From Domibacillus aminovorans (GTDB taxonomy: Bacteria; Bacillota; Bacilli; Bacillales; Domibacillaceae): a stretch of 64,000 nucleotides of DNA. Position 1 is the first letter of the stretch; each line of letters starts with the position of its first letter. The translations under genes were made by a program, and so were the position numbers. The DNA lies in assembly GCF_001643235.1 (NCBI RefSeq), contig NZ_LQWY01000023.1, positions 1 through 64,000 of the forward strand, given 5' to 3'. The notes below the pieces were generated by a model. It did not search any database. It was not told the DNA's origin and saw nothing but the letters and a program-made list of their open reading frames with translations. Shown here piece after piece: positions 8,668-17,910 of this stretch.

Positions 8668-8907
8668 ATGCGAAAACGAATATATCGACCTGTTCAGCAA
8701 GTACTGAAATGTCAGCAATCAATCGCTCAGCAGCCATTTGATCAGGAGTTCGGCAGCATTCCAGACCAGGCATCTATTATGGAACCTGGATATGCTGGGA
8801 CAGACCCTGCTGAAGTTCAACAAGAAATTGCCTCGGATGTTGCACGTGGTGTCGGAGCAATGACCTCTCGGGAAGCGGGTCACCTGCGATTCCGCTCCCG
8901 GCGCTAA
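8668..8907 (+). CDS. Small protein of unknown function, weakly SASP-like
   Basis: 79 residues from ATG 8668, 7 nt after AAGGAGAAG. Q-rich N-terminal half, then EVQQEIASDVARGVGAMTSR and a basic tail. The segment with EIAS...G...R loosely recalls the conserved helix of alpha/beta small acid-soluble spore proteins, but the diagnostic GGE and KRLV parts are absent, so that link is only a hint. It has its own terminator. Confidence 0.6.
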   Translation: MRKRIYRPVQQVLKCQQSIAQQPFDQEFGSIPDQASIMEPGYAGTDPAEVQQEIASDVARGVGAMTSREAGHLRFRSRR

Positions 8908-8920
8908 GTAATCCATTGAG

Positions 8921-8970
8921 AAAAGGCTTTCCCGTTCAGTCACTCACTAAACAGGGAGAGCCCTCTTTTT
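8921..8970 (+). terminator. Terminator after the 79-residue gene
   Basis: GGCTTTCCC (8925-8933) pairs with GGGAGAGCC (8954-8962) with G-U tolerance, then CTCTTTTT. Confidence 0.7.
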
Positions 8971-9199
8971 GATCTTATAAAACCGCTCGAACGGGTTGGA
9001 TGATGGTATTATGCAATTTAAATTACTTTAAATTACATATAATCGATATTTTACTAATCGATAGATTACATATTTTTATGGACAAGAAGACCATGACAGT
9101 AGTAGTATTATTATTTGTGTTTATGTTTATAATTAAAAAAAGATAAGTATTAATTGATAATAAGTAGATCCATTTATTTTTTGGAAGGATGATACAGTT

Positions 9200-10531
9200 T
9201 TGTTGAAAAAAGAGTCATTTTCATTTGTGATTGCAGTTGGTTTTATGCTGTTTGCTTTATTTTTTGGAGCAGGGAACTTAATTTTTCCGGTAATGCTTGG
9301 TCAATTATCGGGTGATAACGCTTGGACAGCTAATGCTGGATTCGTCGTGACTGGAGTTGGTCTCCCCTTACTGGGTGTATTAGCATTTGGTTTTTCAGGT
9401 AAAAGTGATTTACAGTCACTGGCTAGTCGAGCTCATCCTCTATTTGGCTTAATTTTTACGACAGTCCTTTATTTAGCGATCGGTCCGCTATTTGCTATAC
9501 CAAGAACAGGAAGCGTTTCTTATGAAATAGGTGTTAAGCCTTTTTTAGGTGAAGATGCTGGCTTTCTTCCTTTATTAATATTTACCATTTTATTTTTCGG
9601 GATTACATGTTATTTTTCGATGAACTCTTCAAAAATTGTAGATATTGTAGGGAAAATTTTAACTCCACTTTTATTAATTTTTATAGGAATACTTATTGTG
9701 ACAGCAATCATTAATCCAATCGGGAATTTTAGTGCGCCTACTGAAAATTATATGGAACATTCATTTTTTAAAGGTTTTCAAGAGGGCTACTTAACAATGG
9801 ATGCTCTTGCTTCTTTCGTTTTTGGAATCATTGTGATTAATGCAATTAAAGAAAAAGGGATTACAGACAAGAAACAAGTCATGATAACTTGTTTTAAGGC
9901 AGGGTTAATTGCTGCAGGACTTTTAGCAATCATTTACACAGCTCTTACCTATATAGGTGCCGGAAGTGTGGAAAAGCTAGGCTATTTAGAAAACGGCGGA
10001 GTCGTTTTGGCAGGAGTATCCAATTATTATTTTGGTCCCTATGGCAGGGTATTGCTAGGTTTAATTGTTATTGCGGCCTGTTTAACAACGAGTATCGGTT
10101 TGATCACGGCTAGTGCTACCTATTTTCACAAAATGTTTCCACAAATTTCTTACAATGGATTAACGATCTACTTATCCATTTTTAGCATGATCTTTGCTAA
10201 TATTGGCTTAATGAAATTAATTAGCATTTCTGTTCCGGTATTAGTAGCTATTTATCCGTTAGCCATTTGTTTAATGTTTTTAACATTTATTCACACACTG
10301 TTTAAAGGGAAGCCGGAAGTTTATCTAGGGAGCTTCTTATTAACGTTCATTGTCAGTTTCTTTGACGGATTAAACGCAGCAGGAATAGAAATTCAAACAA
10401 TTAATGAGTTATTTACAGCTATACTTCCTTTGCAAACAGTAGGACTGGGCTGGATCATTCCAGCTGTTGTTGGCGGTATATTAGGGTATCTGTTTAGCAT
10501 GATGAGTAAAAACAGACAGCATTTTAATTGA
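9200..10531 (+). CDS. brnQ: Branched-chain amino acid transporter, BrnQ family
   Basis: 443 residues, LIVCS family carrier with about twelve helices; the N-terminal FALFFGAGNLIFPVMLGQ motif is diagnostic. It imports Leu, Ile and Val by cation symport at the cytoplasmic membrane. Two TTG codons lie at 9200 and 9203; GGAAGG (9183-9188) favours the first. No T-box or CodY-like site was seen in the 290-bp AT-rich leader (8908-9199), which holds only the previous terminator and a promoterless-looking AT tract. A strong terminator follows. Confidence 0.93.
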   Translation: MLKKESFSFVIAVGFMLFALFFGAGNLIFPVMLGQLSGDNAWTANAGFVVTGVGLPLLGVLAFGFSGKSDLQSLASRAHPLFGLIFTTVLYLAIGPLFAIPRTGSVSYEIGVKPFLGEDAGFLPLLIFTILFFGITCYFSMNSSKIVDIVGKILTPLLLIFIGILIVTAIINPIGNFSAPTENYMEHSFFKGFQEGYLTMDALASFVFGIIVINAIKEKGITDKKQVMITCFKAGLIAAGLLAIIYTALTYIGAGSVEKLGYLENGGVVLAGVSNYYFGPYGRVLLGLIVIAACLTTSIGLITASATYFHKMFPQISYNGLTIYLSIFSMIFANIGLMKLISISVPVLVAIYPLAICLMFLTFIHTLFKGKPEVYLGSFLLTFIVSFFDGLNAAGIEIQTINELFTAILPLQTVGLGWIIPAVVGGILGYLFSMMSKNRQHFN

Positions 10532-10617
10532 GCAGGAGAATGATTTTGATAAAGTAAAACTTCTATCAGTAGAGTTTTATAGCTCTTTAATCTGCGATCA
10601 AAGTATATTTAATCATG

Positions 10618-10661
10618 AAGAGCCTGAAGAAACGTATCAAAGTTTCTTCAGGCTCTTTTTG
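10618..10661 (+). terminator. Terminator after brnQ
   Basis: A perfect 14-bp stem, GAGCCTGAAGAAAC (10620-10633) with GTTTCTTCAGGCTC (10642-10655), followed by TTTTTG. Confidence 0.92.
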
Positions 10662-10664
10662 ATC

Positions 10665-11057
10665 TTATAGAAATCGTCTGTGCACGTCGGGTGATGGCAG
10701 CATGCAGTGATCGTCTTTTTTGCCGAACCATTTGTAACGGTTTCGGGCGATGAAGTCATAAAGTGCATTTCGGATTGGACTCGGTATGATCAACATCGCG
10801 TACAGCAGCTTCCATCCACCGGCTAAATGTTTGCAAATGCGCAGAGCCGCCGATGATTTAACATGCGCTGTTCCGTCTTCAATCAGTATGAGGCTGTCCA
10901 TGCCTGCTGGTACATCATACTCTTTCAACAATTGCTGACCAACATCGCTTTGCAGTGATGCGAAGTAAAAGTATTCTTTAAAATCACGCTTTAGAATGAA
11001 CTGTACACTAGAATCACAAAAGTTACATTCACCGTCAAATAGAACGATCGCACTCAT
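10665..11057 (-). CDS. DCC-family thiol-disulfide oxidoreductase (DUF393, YuxK-like)
   Basis: 130 residues. The FDGECNFCDSS motif (Cys11 and Cys14) is the thioredoxin-like CxxC that defines the family, and the DALR-like SSAALRICKHLAG segment follows. Function is not settled; a redox role is assumed. The start at 11057 follows GGGAGG by 8 nt; an ATG 21 bases upstream was not chosen. It lies 31 bp after the MFS gene on the same strand, so both probably share a transcript. Confidence 0.85.
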   Translation of the reverse strand: MSAIVLFDGECNFCDSSVQFILKRDFKEYFYFASLQSDVGQQLLKEYDVPAGMDSLILIEDGTAHVKSSAALRICKHLAGGWKLLYAMLIIPSPIRNALYDFIARNRYKWFGKKDDHCMLPSPDVHRRFL

Positions 11058-11088
11058 TTTTATAGCCTCCCTTAGCATGACCGAAACG

Positions 11089-12219
11089 TTATTTATTTCT
11101 TCTCAAAAAGACAAAGGCTCCTGCTGATATTAACAAAAGGCCGGTGAAAAGAAACCCATTTGCTGGAGATAGTGAAAGGACGCCTATTACAGTCGATCCC
11201 GCAACGACGCCTAAAGAGAAAAACGCGTAAAAGTAGCCGTATGCTTTGCCCCGGTGCGCCGGTTCAACTGCGCCAATTAATAATGAATTAATCGAAGGAA
11301 ATAAAAAGGCAAAACCGATGCCATATAAGCCCATCAGCGTATAAAGAAAAGCAGCACTCTCACTTTGACTAATGAGCAGCAGACTTGCACCCATCGTCGC
11401 AATGCCAAATGAAAACGTTAATTCCGGTCGTAACCGGTCAAAGAGTGAATTGATCGGCAAAAGAAAAACAAGAATCGCAACGATACCGAATGTACTTAAT
11501 AGAAGCCCGCTAGTTTGAGCATCATAGCCAAGCCGCATGACTTTAAGCGGCAGCATGTAAGCAAGCACCCCTTGCGAAAACATAAGCAAAAATGCACCGG
11601 TAAACGATTTTAGCACATCCGTGTTTTGGAAAAGAGATTGCGCCATTTTTTCCTCTTTTTGCTTGAGTAGTGAATTAAGCGCAACTGGTGTACGTAAAAA
11701 GAAAAGAGCGAGTATACCTAAAAGAAGCATCGCACCCGCTGTGACACTCAGTACGGTTGTCTCACTCGTTCGGCTGGCCACAATGCCGCTGAATGCCGGA
11801 CCAATAATAGCGGCAAGACCGACAAAAGCACCTGAGATCGCGGCTCCTTTTCCTTTCTTTTCTTTTGCTGTTATGTTAGCCAAATAGGTAAAAGCCGCGG
11901 GTGTAATAAACCCTGCTAGTAAACCGTGCACAAAGCGAATTGCTAGAAGAGACCAGGCGTCCGTCGCTGTCTGATAAAACAAAAGCGCTGCACCGGTTGC
12001 TAAAAGGCCGGTTACTAAAACAAGAAACGGTCCTTTTTTATCCGTTAAAAAACCGGAAAATAAGTTGCCGATTGTGTTGGAAAAGGAGTACATCCCGACG
12101 ACAAGTCCGGTTAAAAAAGGAGTCGCACCGAGTGACTCGGCAAAAGGACTCATAATCGGCAGTTGGGTGAATAAATCAAAAAATGAAAAAAAGATAATAA
12201 GATAGATGAATTTGCGCAT
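11089..12219 (-). CDS. MFS transporter
   Basis: 376 residues, about twelve helices, with the signature loop GFLTDKKGPFLVLV after helix 2. DHA-type exporters of drugs or metabolites have this form, but the substrate cannot be told. Start at ATG 12219 (MRKFIYLII), which fits AAGGCGG upstream; a longer frame to 12285 lacks a ribosome site. First gene of a likely two-gene unit with the DCC oxidoreductase; divergent from ade. Confidence 0.82.
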   Translation of the reverse strand: MRKFIYLIIFFSFFDLFTQLPIMSPFAESLGATPFLTGLVVGMYSFSNTIGNLFSGFLTDKKGPFLVLVTGLLATGAALLFYQTATDAWSLLAIRFVHGLLAGFITPAAFTYLANITAKEKKGKGAAISGAFVGLAAIIGPAFSGIVASRTSETTVLSVTAGAMLLLGILALFFLRTPVALNSLLKQKEEKMAQSLFQNTDVLKSFTGAFLLMFSQGVLAYMLPLKVMRLGYDAQTSGLLLSTFGIVAILVFLLPINSLFDRLRPELTFSFGIATMGASLLLISQSESAAFLYTLMGLYGIGFAFLFPSINSLLIGAVEPAHRGKAYGYFYAFFSLGVVAGSTVIGVLSLSPANGFLFTGLLLISAGAFVFLRRNK

Positions 12220-12314
12220 AAATATAGCCGCCTTTATATAAAATGATATAAAACTATCATCTGTTACATACTGAGCAGGTGTCAACTAATTTAATAGAAT
12301 CCAGTGAAATTAGT

Positions 12315-12342
12315 TTGATTATTGATGTGCTTCAAGTACACT
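12315..12342 (+). promoter_or_regulatory. Likely sigma-A promoter of the ade operon
   Basis: TTGATT and TACACT spaced 16 bp, 38 bp upstream of the ade start. No purine riboswitch or PurR-box pair is seen here. Confidence 0.45.
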
Positions 12343-12379
12343 ATTTAAAAAATGACCGGATTATAAAAAGGAAAGAGGG

Positions 12380-14125
12380 ATGTACATGAGGCAATCACTT
12401 AAAACGCTTATCCATACAGCACAGCACCCGGAAGAAGCAGATCTTATTGTTCAAAATGGCAAAGTTGTGGATGTGTTTTCTCTTGAAACATTTGATGCAG
12501 ATGTCGCCATTAAAGACGGATACATTGTCGGCATTGGTACATATAAAGAAGGAAAAAAGATGATTGATGCAGCAGGCAAGTACGTTATGCCGGGCTTTAT
12601 TGACGGACATATTCATATTGAATCGACGATGGTGACGCCGTCAGAATTTTCACGAGCACTATTAAGACACGGTGTGACTACAGTCGTAACAGATCCACAT
12701 GAAATTGCGAATGTAGCAGGAACAAAAGGCATTCAATATATGTTGGATGATGCGGAAAATGCGGAGATTGACATCATGACAAAACTGCCATCTTGCGTAC
12801 CAGCGACACTGTTTGAGCAAAATGGGGCAACATTGACAGCCGATGATTTACGTCCGTTTCTCAAGCATCATAACGTGATCGGACTGGCAGAAGTAATGGA
12901 CTATCCAGCAGTATTGAAAGCAGACGATGGAATGTTAGATAAAATCATGATGGCGACTAATTACAATATGACGGTGGACGGGCATGCGGCTGGTTTGTCA
13001 GATGAGGGATTGAATGTATACAGTACAGCGTCAATCCGCAATGATCACGAAGCAGTGACAGCCATTGAAGCGGAATCCCGTGTTAGACGAGGCATCCATG
13101 TCCTTGTGAGGGAAGGATCTGCAGCGAAAGACTTGATGGCCATTTTACCGAGTATTAACGAGAGAAACAGTACACGGTTTTCATTTTGTACAGATGATAA
13201 GCATTTGGATGAGCTGGTGGAAGAAGGAACGGTCAACTATGTGGCACGGCTCGCGATTAAGCATGGGCTGGATCCGCTTATTGCGATTCAAATGGCGACG
13301 ATCAATAATGCTGTCTGTCATCAGTTGAATGATAAAGGGGCAGTGGCACCGGGCTATGCGGCAGATTTGTTGATTGTTGAAGATATAAAGGAATTGCGTC
13401 CAATGACCATTCTAAAAGGTGGAAAAGTCGTTGATGCAGATACGCTGCAGACGAGGAGGGCAGCGATTCCGGCTTCGATTAAACAATCAATCAACATGAA
13501 AAAGGTGGATAAAGAGTCATTGCGAATTCCACTTCAAGATGGGCAAAAAGCGATGTTGATTGAAGCATTGCCCGGGAAATTATTCACGAATAAGATAATT
13601 GAAAAGGTAAAGATAAACAATGGTTTTTTTGAAGCTGAAGTGAAGCGGGATCAGCTGAAAATCGCAGTATGTGAACGACACCATGCGACGGGCAGTATCG
13701 GCGTGGGAATAGTGAAAGGATTGAATTTGAAAAGCGGTGCAATTGCTTCAACGGTTGCACATGATTCTCATAACCTTGTCGTCGCTGGCACAAATGACGA
13801 AGATATGCTCGTAGCCATTGAAGCAATTGAACAGATGCAGGGGGGGCTCATTGTAGTTGATCAGGGAAAAATATTGGCTTCCGTTCCGCTCCGTGTTGGC
13901 GGTATTATGTCGGAAAAGCCTTATGAAGAAGTCGTTAAGGAATTGCATCATTTAAATGAACAGCTTTCCGTTGTGGCAGACGGGTCACAAAATATTTTTA
14001 TGGTTTTATCGTTTTTATGCCTGCCGGTTATCCCACATGTAAAGCTAACAGATAAAGGGTTGTTTGATGTTGACTCGTTTCAGCATATCAAAGTGGGTAT
14101 GAAGATTAATGAACAGGGAGCATAA
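12380..14125 (+). CDS. ade: Adenine deaminase
   Basis: 581 residues (575-600 is usual). Converts adenine to hypoxanthine plus ammonia for purine salvage, in the cytoplasm. The amidohydrolase metal motif FIDGHIHIESTMV, the TDPHEIANVAG loop and the C-terminal family block VAHDSHNLVVAGTNDEDM are all present. Two start codons, ATG 12380 and ATG 12386, share the ribosome site GGAAAGAGGG. It is first in an apparent operon with the ATL gene (17-bp overlap), the FAD oxidase and the half MFS gene. Confidence 0.93.
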   Translation: MYMRQSLKTLIHTAQHPEEADLIVQNGKVVDVFSLETFDADVAIKDGYIVGIGTYKEGKKMIDAAGKYVMPGFIDGHIHIESTMVTPSEFSRALLRHGVTTVVTDPHEIANVAGTKGIQYMLDDAENAEIDIMTKLPSCVPATLFEQNGATLTADDLRPFLKHHNVIGLAEVMDYPAVLKADDGMLDKIMMATNYNMTVDGHAAGLSDEGLNVYSTASIRNDHEAVTAIEAESRVRRGIHVLVREGSAAKDLMAILPSINERNSTRFSFCTDDKHLDELVEEGTVNYVARLAIKHGLDPLIAIQMATINNAVCHQLNDKGAVAPGYAADLLIVEDIKELRPMTILKGGKVVDADTLQTRRAAIPASIKQSINMKKVDKESLRIPLQDGQKAMLIEALPGKLFTNKIIEKVKINNGFFEAEVKRDQLKIAVCERHHATGSIGVGIVKGLNLKSGAIASTVAHDSHNLVVAGTNDEDMLVAIEAIEQMQGGLIVVDQGKILASVPLRVGGIMSEKPYEEVVKELHHLNEQLSVVADGSQNIFMVLSFLCLPVIPHVKLTDKGLFDVDSFQHIKVGMKINEQGA

Positions 14126-14438
14126 ATCGGTTACTCAATTAGCTCCATTTACTGCAGAAGTGGTACAAATTTTAAAAGAAATCCCACCAGGATATGTCGT
14201 CACGTACGGGCAAGTTGCACGGATGGCGGGCAGTCCGCGTGCTGCCCGTCAAGTTGTCCGTATTTTGCATTCAATGAGTGAGAAATACGGTTTACCGTGG
14301 CACCGAGTCGTCAATGCAAAAGGAGAAATAGCTGTTCCGAACAACGATTCACGTGAAGTTCAACGATTGCTGCTTGAAGCGGAAGGCGTGTCATTCACGA
14401 AGGATGGTCGCGTGGATTTAGCACGTTTTGAGAAATAG
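14109..14438 (+). CDS. Alkyltransferase-like protein (MGMT family, ATL)
   Basis: 109 residues, the DNA-binding half of O6-methylguanine methyltransferases. The active site, normally PCHR, reads PWHRV (Trp64), so it cannot accept an alkyl group. Family knowledge: such ATL proteins bind O6-alkylguanine and pass the lesion to nucleotide excision repair. The helix-turn-helix segment with VTYGQVARMAGSPRAARQV is intact. Start overlaps the ade stop by 17 bp; the partner-gene choice (adenine deaminase) is unexpected. Confidence 0.88.
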   Translation: MNREHKSVTQLAPFTAEVVQILKEIPPGYVVTYGQVARMAGSPRAARQVVRILHSMSEKYGLPWHRVVNAKGEIAVPNNDSREVQRLLLEAEGVSFTKDGRVDLARFEK

Positions 14439-14463
14439 ATCTTTCGATAGAGGGTGTACGGCA

Positions 14464-15894
14464 ATGTGGAAAGTACTACTGTTTCTGTTTATTTATTGTG
14501 CGCTATTTGGCAGTTCGTTTTATGCGTATAAGCAACTTCGCTCCCAGCCGGTTGTGGCAGATGCAGGCCGGTTACTGCCGGTTGCAGTGAAAAGCATTGA
14601 AAAAGCGGACGGCGAGGAGACACTGAGGAGAATTGTTGAAAAAGCGAATGAAACAGGTGATAAATTGACGATCGCGGGTATGCAGCATAGTCAAGGTGGG
14701 CAGACATACTATCCGGAGGCCGTGATGATTGATATGAAATCGTATAACAAAATCATTGAGTTTGATCCGGGTGAGAAAACAATTACTGTGCAGAGTGGAG
14801 CGACATGGGATGACATACAACGGCATATTAATCCATATGGTCTGGCTGTGAAAGTGATGCAGTCACAAAATATTTTTACAATCGGCGGTTCGTTAAGTGT
14901 GAATGTACACGGGCGTGATATTCGAAACGATTCACTGATTCATACGATCGAATCGTTTCGGCTATTGACACCTAGAGGCGAGATTTTGAATGTAAGCAGC
15001 CAGGAAAATGCGGATCTTTTTCCATACATAGTTGGGGGATACGGCCTTTTTGGCGTTATTCTAGATGTGACGCTTCATTTGACAGACGATGAGTTGTACG
15101 AAAGAAAGACAAGCATGATGGATTACAGTGAATACAGCTCTTATTTTGAAAAAGAGGTAAAAGGAAATCCAGCTGTTAAGATGCATCTTGCCCGCATTTC
15201 GGTGGCACCTGAAACGTTTTTGCGGGAGATGTACGTGACGGATTACATATATGCAGATAATCAAAATGAACTCTCAAAATACAATGATTTGAAAGAAGAG
15301 CGCATCGTGGCGCTGCCGAAGTTTCTGCTCGGCTTATCCCGCTACAGTGATTGGGGGAAAAACTTCTTTTGGGATGTTCAAAAAAAGTATATGGGCAACG
15401 AGAGCAGTACGTATGAAACGAGAAATAACGTGATGCGGTCAGATACGAATTTTATGAATTATGAGAGTAGTACACGGACAGAAGTATTGCAGGAATATTT
15501 TGTACCAGTTGATGATTTCCTAGGCTATGTTGATGATTTAAGGAGCGTTCTGGAAAAAGAAGAAGGGTTTAATTTGCTTAATATTACGATTCGGTATGTA
15601 GAGAAAAGTGATCATGCTGTCCTTTCTTATGCAAAAGAAGACATGTTTGCCCTCGTTCTTCTCATTAATCAAGAGAAATCAGAAAACGGGATAAAGCACT
15701 CGGAAGCGGTCATTCAAAAAATGATTGATGTAACACTAAATCATAATGGGAGTTATTATTTACCTTATTATTTATATCCGTCAAAAGAACAGTTGGCAGA
15801 AGCATATCCACGCATCAGTGAATTTTTTGAAAAGAAAAAAGAGTATGACTCGGACGAACGGTTCACGAACTATTTTTATGAGGAGTACAAATGA
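14464..15894 (+). CDS. Membrane-anchored FAD-dependent oxidase
   Basis: 476 residues. One N-terminal helix (about 2-22) precedes a PCMH-type FAD-binding domain: GMQHSQGG and GGSLSVNVHGRD are flavin-contact segments, as in sugar-lactone and aldonolactone oxidases. The C-terminal half (about 230-470) is the substrate domain and its substrate is unknown. The start at ATG 14464 follows GAGGGTG. Its last codon overlaps the next gene (ATGA), so the two are translated together. Confidence 0.78.
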   Translation: MWKVLLFLFIYCALFGSSFYAYKQLRSQPVVADAGRLLPVAVKSIEKADGEETLRRIVEKANETGDKLTIAGMQHSQGGQTYYPEAVMIDMKSYNKIIEFDPGEKTITVQSGATWDDIQRHINPYGLAVKVMQSQNIFTIGGSLSVNVHGRDIRNDSLIHTIESFRLLTPRGEILNVSSQENADLFPYIVGGYGLFGVILDVTLHLTDDELYERKTSMMDYSEYSSYFEKEVKGNPAVKMHLARISVAPETFLREMYVTDYIYADNQNELSKYNDLKEERIVALPKFLLGLSRYSDWGKNFFWDVQKKYMGNESSTYETRNNVMRSDTNFMNYESSTRTEVLQEYFVPVDDFLGYVDDLRSVLEKEEGFNLLNITIRYVEKSDHAVLSYAKEDMFALVLLINQEKSENGIKHSEAVIQKMIDVTLNHNGSYYLPYYLYPSKEQLAEAYPRISEFFEKKKEYDSDERFTNYFYEEYK

Positions 15895-16475
15895 TGACAT
15901 ATCAGCGGTTTGTCCTGTCACAAAGTATTATTTTTATGGCAAGCAGTATGATCTTTCCGTTTTACATTTTACTGCTGCGAAACGTTGGGGATAGCTATTC
16001 CCAATTCGGTTGGGCGTATGGTCTTTTTGCGCTAGCATCCGCACTTGCCTATCCCCTCATTGGCAAGCTTTCGGATCGCATAGGTGATCAAAACTTGCTG
16101 CTGTTTTATTCGCTGGCAATGGCGGTTATGCTTCTGTTTTTCCCACTCGTCACAGAAGTATGGCAAGTGTATGTTTTGCAAATGACGATGGGCGTGCTCG
16201 GCGCTGTACAAAAAAATACGGAAAAAACGACGCTTGCCCGCAAAGTGGAGAAAGTGAAAGCGGGTGCTGCAATTGGCCGCTATCATTTCTGGACGTCAGT
16301 CGGTGCTGCAATCGCCATTATTGTGACTGGCTATCTTGTTGACTTTCTAACAATTGGCGCCATTTTTTACATAGCTTCTCTTCTGTACGTTGTGAGTGGA
16401 ATCGTGTTATGGAAAAATAATCATAGCGAAAAAGTTAAGCAGATCCCAGAGCAGAAAAGGACCGCCGATATGTAA
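15891..16475 (+). CDS. Half-size MFS-like membrane protein
   Basis: 194 residues with six predicted helices, about half of a normal MFS carrier; the loop GKLSDRIGDQNLLLFY after helix 2 is the MFS signature. The frame ends cleanly with a soluble basic tail. It may act as a dimer, work with the FAD oxidase, or be a truncated carrier. The 4-bp overlap with the oxidase gene argues for a selected pair. Confidence 0.65.
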   Translation: MMTYQRFVLSQSIIFMASSMIFPFYILLLRNVGDSYSQFGWAYGLFALASALAYPLIGKLSDRIGDQNLLLFYSLAMAVMLLFFPLVTEVWQVYVLQMTMGVLGAVQKNTEKTTLARKVEKVKAGAAIGRYHFWTSVGAAIAIIVTGYLVDFLTIGAIFYIASLLYVVSGIVLWKNNHSEKVKQIPEQKRTADM

Positions 16476-16624
16476 CGGCGAAGCATATTGAAGGATCCAA
16501 TTCCTTATTAAACGTGGATGTAAAGGCAAGAATCATGGTGCTTGGTTATGTGAACGTTGAGATCCAGAAACGTGAATATCTTAATTTTACAAACGTGCGG
16601 TTTATAACTAGTACCGTTCAATAA
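16469..16624 (+). other. Open fragment of unknown origin
   Basis: Immediately after the half MFS gene, in another frame, about 51 codons are open without a start (reads LNVDVKARIMVLGYVNVEIQ). The composition looks protein-like and may be the tail of a deleted gene. The rest up to 16689 holds no recognisable signal. Confidence 0.25.
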
Positions 16625-16689
16625 ACTTCATCAATTTATACAAGAAAAAGAAAATGAAGCGTATATTATATAAACTTCACAGATGGAGG

Positions 16690-17877
16690 ATGATGAGTAT
16701 AGAAAAAAAAATCAATAGCACGTATATAGAAAAAGCAAGAATACTCGTGGCAGAGTTTGATAAGACAGCCATCGAACGTGATGAACGGGGCGGGACGGCA
16801 AAAAAAGAGCGAGATCTTATTCGTGAAAGCGGGCTTTTGGCTCTTATCATCCCAGTAGAGTACGGTGGTTACGGTGAAAATTGGAAAACCATTTTTCGAA
16901 TTATCCGTGAATTTGCCTGGGTAGACGGATCAATAGCACATATATTTGGCTATCATTTTTTATGCCTTGTTTCTACGCAATTATTTGGCTCTGAGCGGCA
17001 GAAAGAATTCCTTTATAGAGAAACGGCAGAAAAAAACTTGTTCTGGGGAAATGCATATAACCCTCGTGACGGTCGTTTAATGATCAAGCAGGCAGATCAT
17101 GAATGGCTGCTTCAAGGAGAGAAAAGTTTTTGTTCAGGCGCAACGGATTCTGATCGACTCCTTATTTCTGCTAAGAATGTCGAAAGTAATCAGACTGTTT
17201 TGGCCGTCATTCCAACGAGTAGGAAAGGCGTTGCTGCAGAAGGTGATTGGGATGGATTTGGCCAACGTCAAACGGACAGTGGGACAGTCCGCTTTCAAGG
17301 TGTTCAATTGAAAGAGACGGAGATCCTTAAACATTATCTTCAGTTTCCAGACGGTGTATTCTCAACAATACGCACACATATCGCTCAAATGATTCTTGTT
17401 CATGTTCTGCTTGGAATGGCAGAAGGGGCATTGGAAGAAGCGAAACAATATACGAAACATAGTAGTCGCATATGGCTTACATCTGATGCCGCTGAAGCTG
17501 CCCGCGATCCATATACAGTGCGCCAATATGGTGATTTATATGTACAGTTAAAAGCATCGGCTGCTCTTGCTGAAAAAGCAGTTGATGCTTTGCAGGCTGC
17601 GTGGGAGAAAGAATGGTCTTTGACGGAACAGGAACGTGGAGAATGCAGTATTTCGATCGCAACGGCAAAAGTCATGACAGCAAGGACGGCTTTAGAAGTA
17701 ACGAACCGGATCTTTGATGTAATGGGTGCAAAGTCGGTATCAGCAAAATATCGATTTGACCGCTACTGGAGAAATATTCGTACACTTACATTGCATGATC
17801 CGATTGAATACAAACTACGTGATATCGGGAACTTTATTTTAAACGATCAGCTGCCTGAGATTACACCGTATTCATAA
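16690..17877 (+). CDS. Acyl-CoA-dehydrogenase-fold flavin monooxygenase (SfnB/DszC-like), copy 1
   Basis: 395 residues, the same length as the paralogue at 19435. N-terminal helical domain (GLLALIIPVEYGGYG), middle beta domain (WDGFGQRQTDSGTV) and C-terminal four-helix domain (MGAKSVSAKYRFDRYWRNIR). In the DszC/SfnB branch these enzymes use reduced flavin and oxygen on sulfur compounds. Sitting 33 bp before ssuD supports a sulfur-scavenging role. The start is uncertain: ATG 16690 and 16693 both crowd GGAGG (16685-16689); the frame also allows ATG 16654. Confidence 0.78.
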   Translation: MMSIEKKINSTYIEKARILVAEFDKTAIERDERGGTAKKERDLIRESGLLALIIPVEYGGYGENWKTIFRIIREFAWVDGSIAHIFGYHFLCLVSTQLFGSERQKEFLYRETAEKNLFWGNAYNPRDGRLMIKQADHEWLLQGEKSFCSGATDSDRLLISAKNVESNQTVLAVIPTSRKGVAAEGDWDGFGQRQTDSGTVRFQGVQLKETEILKHYLQFPDGVFSTIRTHIAQMILVHVLLGMAEGALEEAKQYTKHSSRIWLTSDAAEAARDPYTVRQYGDLYVQLKASAALAEKAVDALQAAWEKEWSLTEQERGECSISIATAKVMTARTALEVTNRIFDVMGAKSVSAKYRFDRYWRNIRTLTLHDPIEYKLRDIGNFILNDQLPEITPYS

Positions 17878-17910
17878 AAATAGTGAACGTTTGGAAGGGT
17901 GTTATGGATA

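Noticed and set aside
9078-9146. 22-codon hydrophobic ORF before brnQ
   Set aside because: No ribosome site; AT-rich sequence gives such peptides by chance.
8971-9199. T-box leader for brnQ
   Set aside because: No AGGGTGG-type antiterminator bulge or specifier stem found.
12286-12379. Purine riboswitch or PurR box upstream of ade
   Set aside because: No three-way-junction pattern or CGAA-type box pair visible in the short leader.
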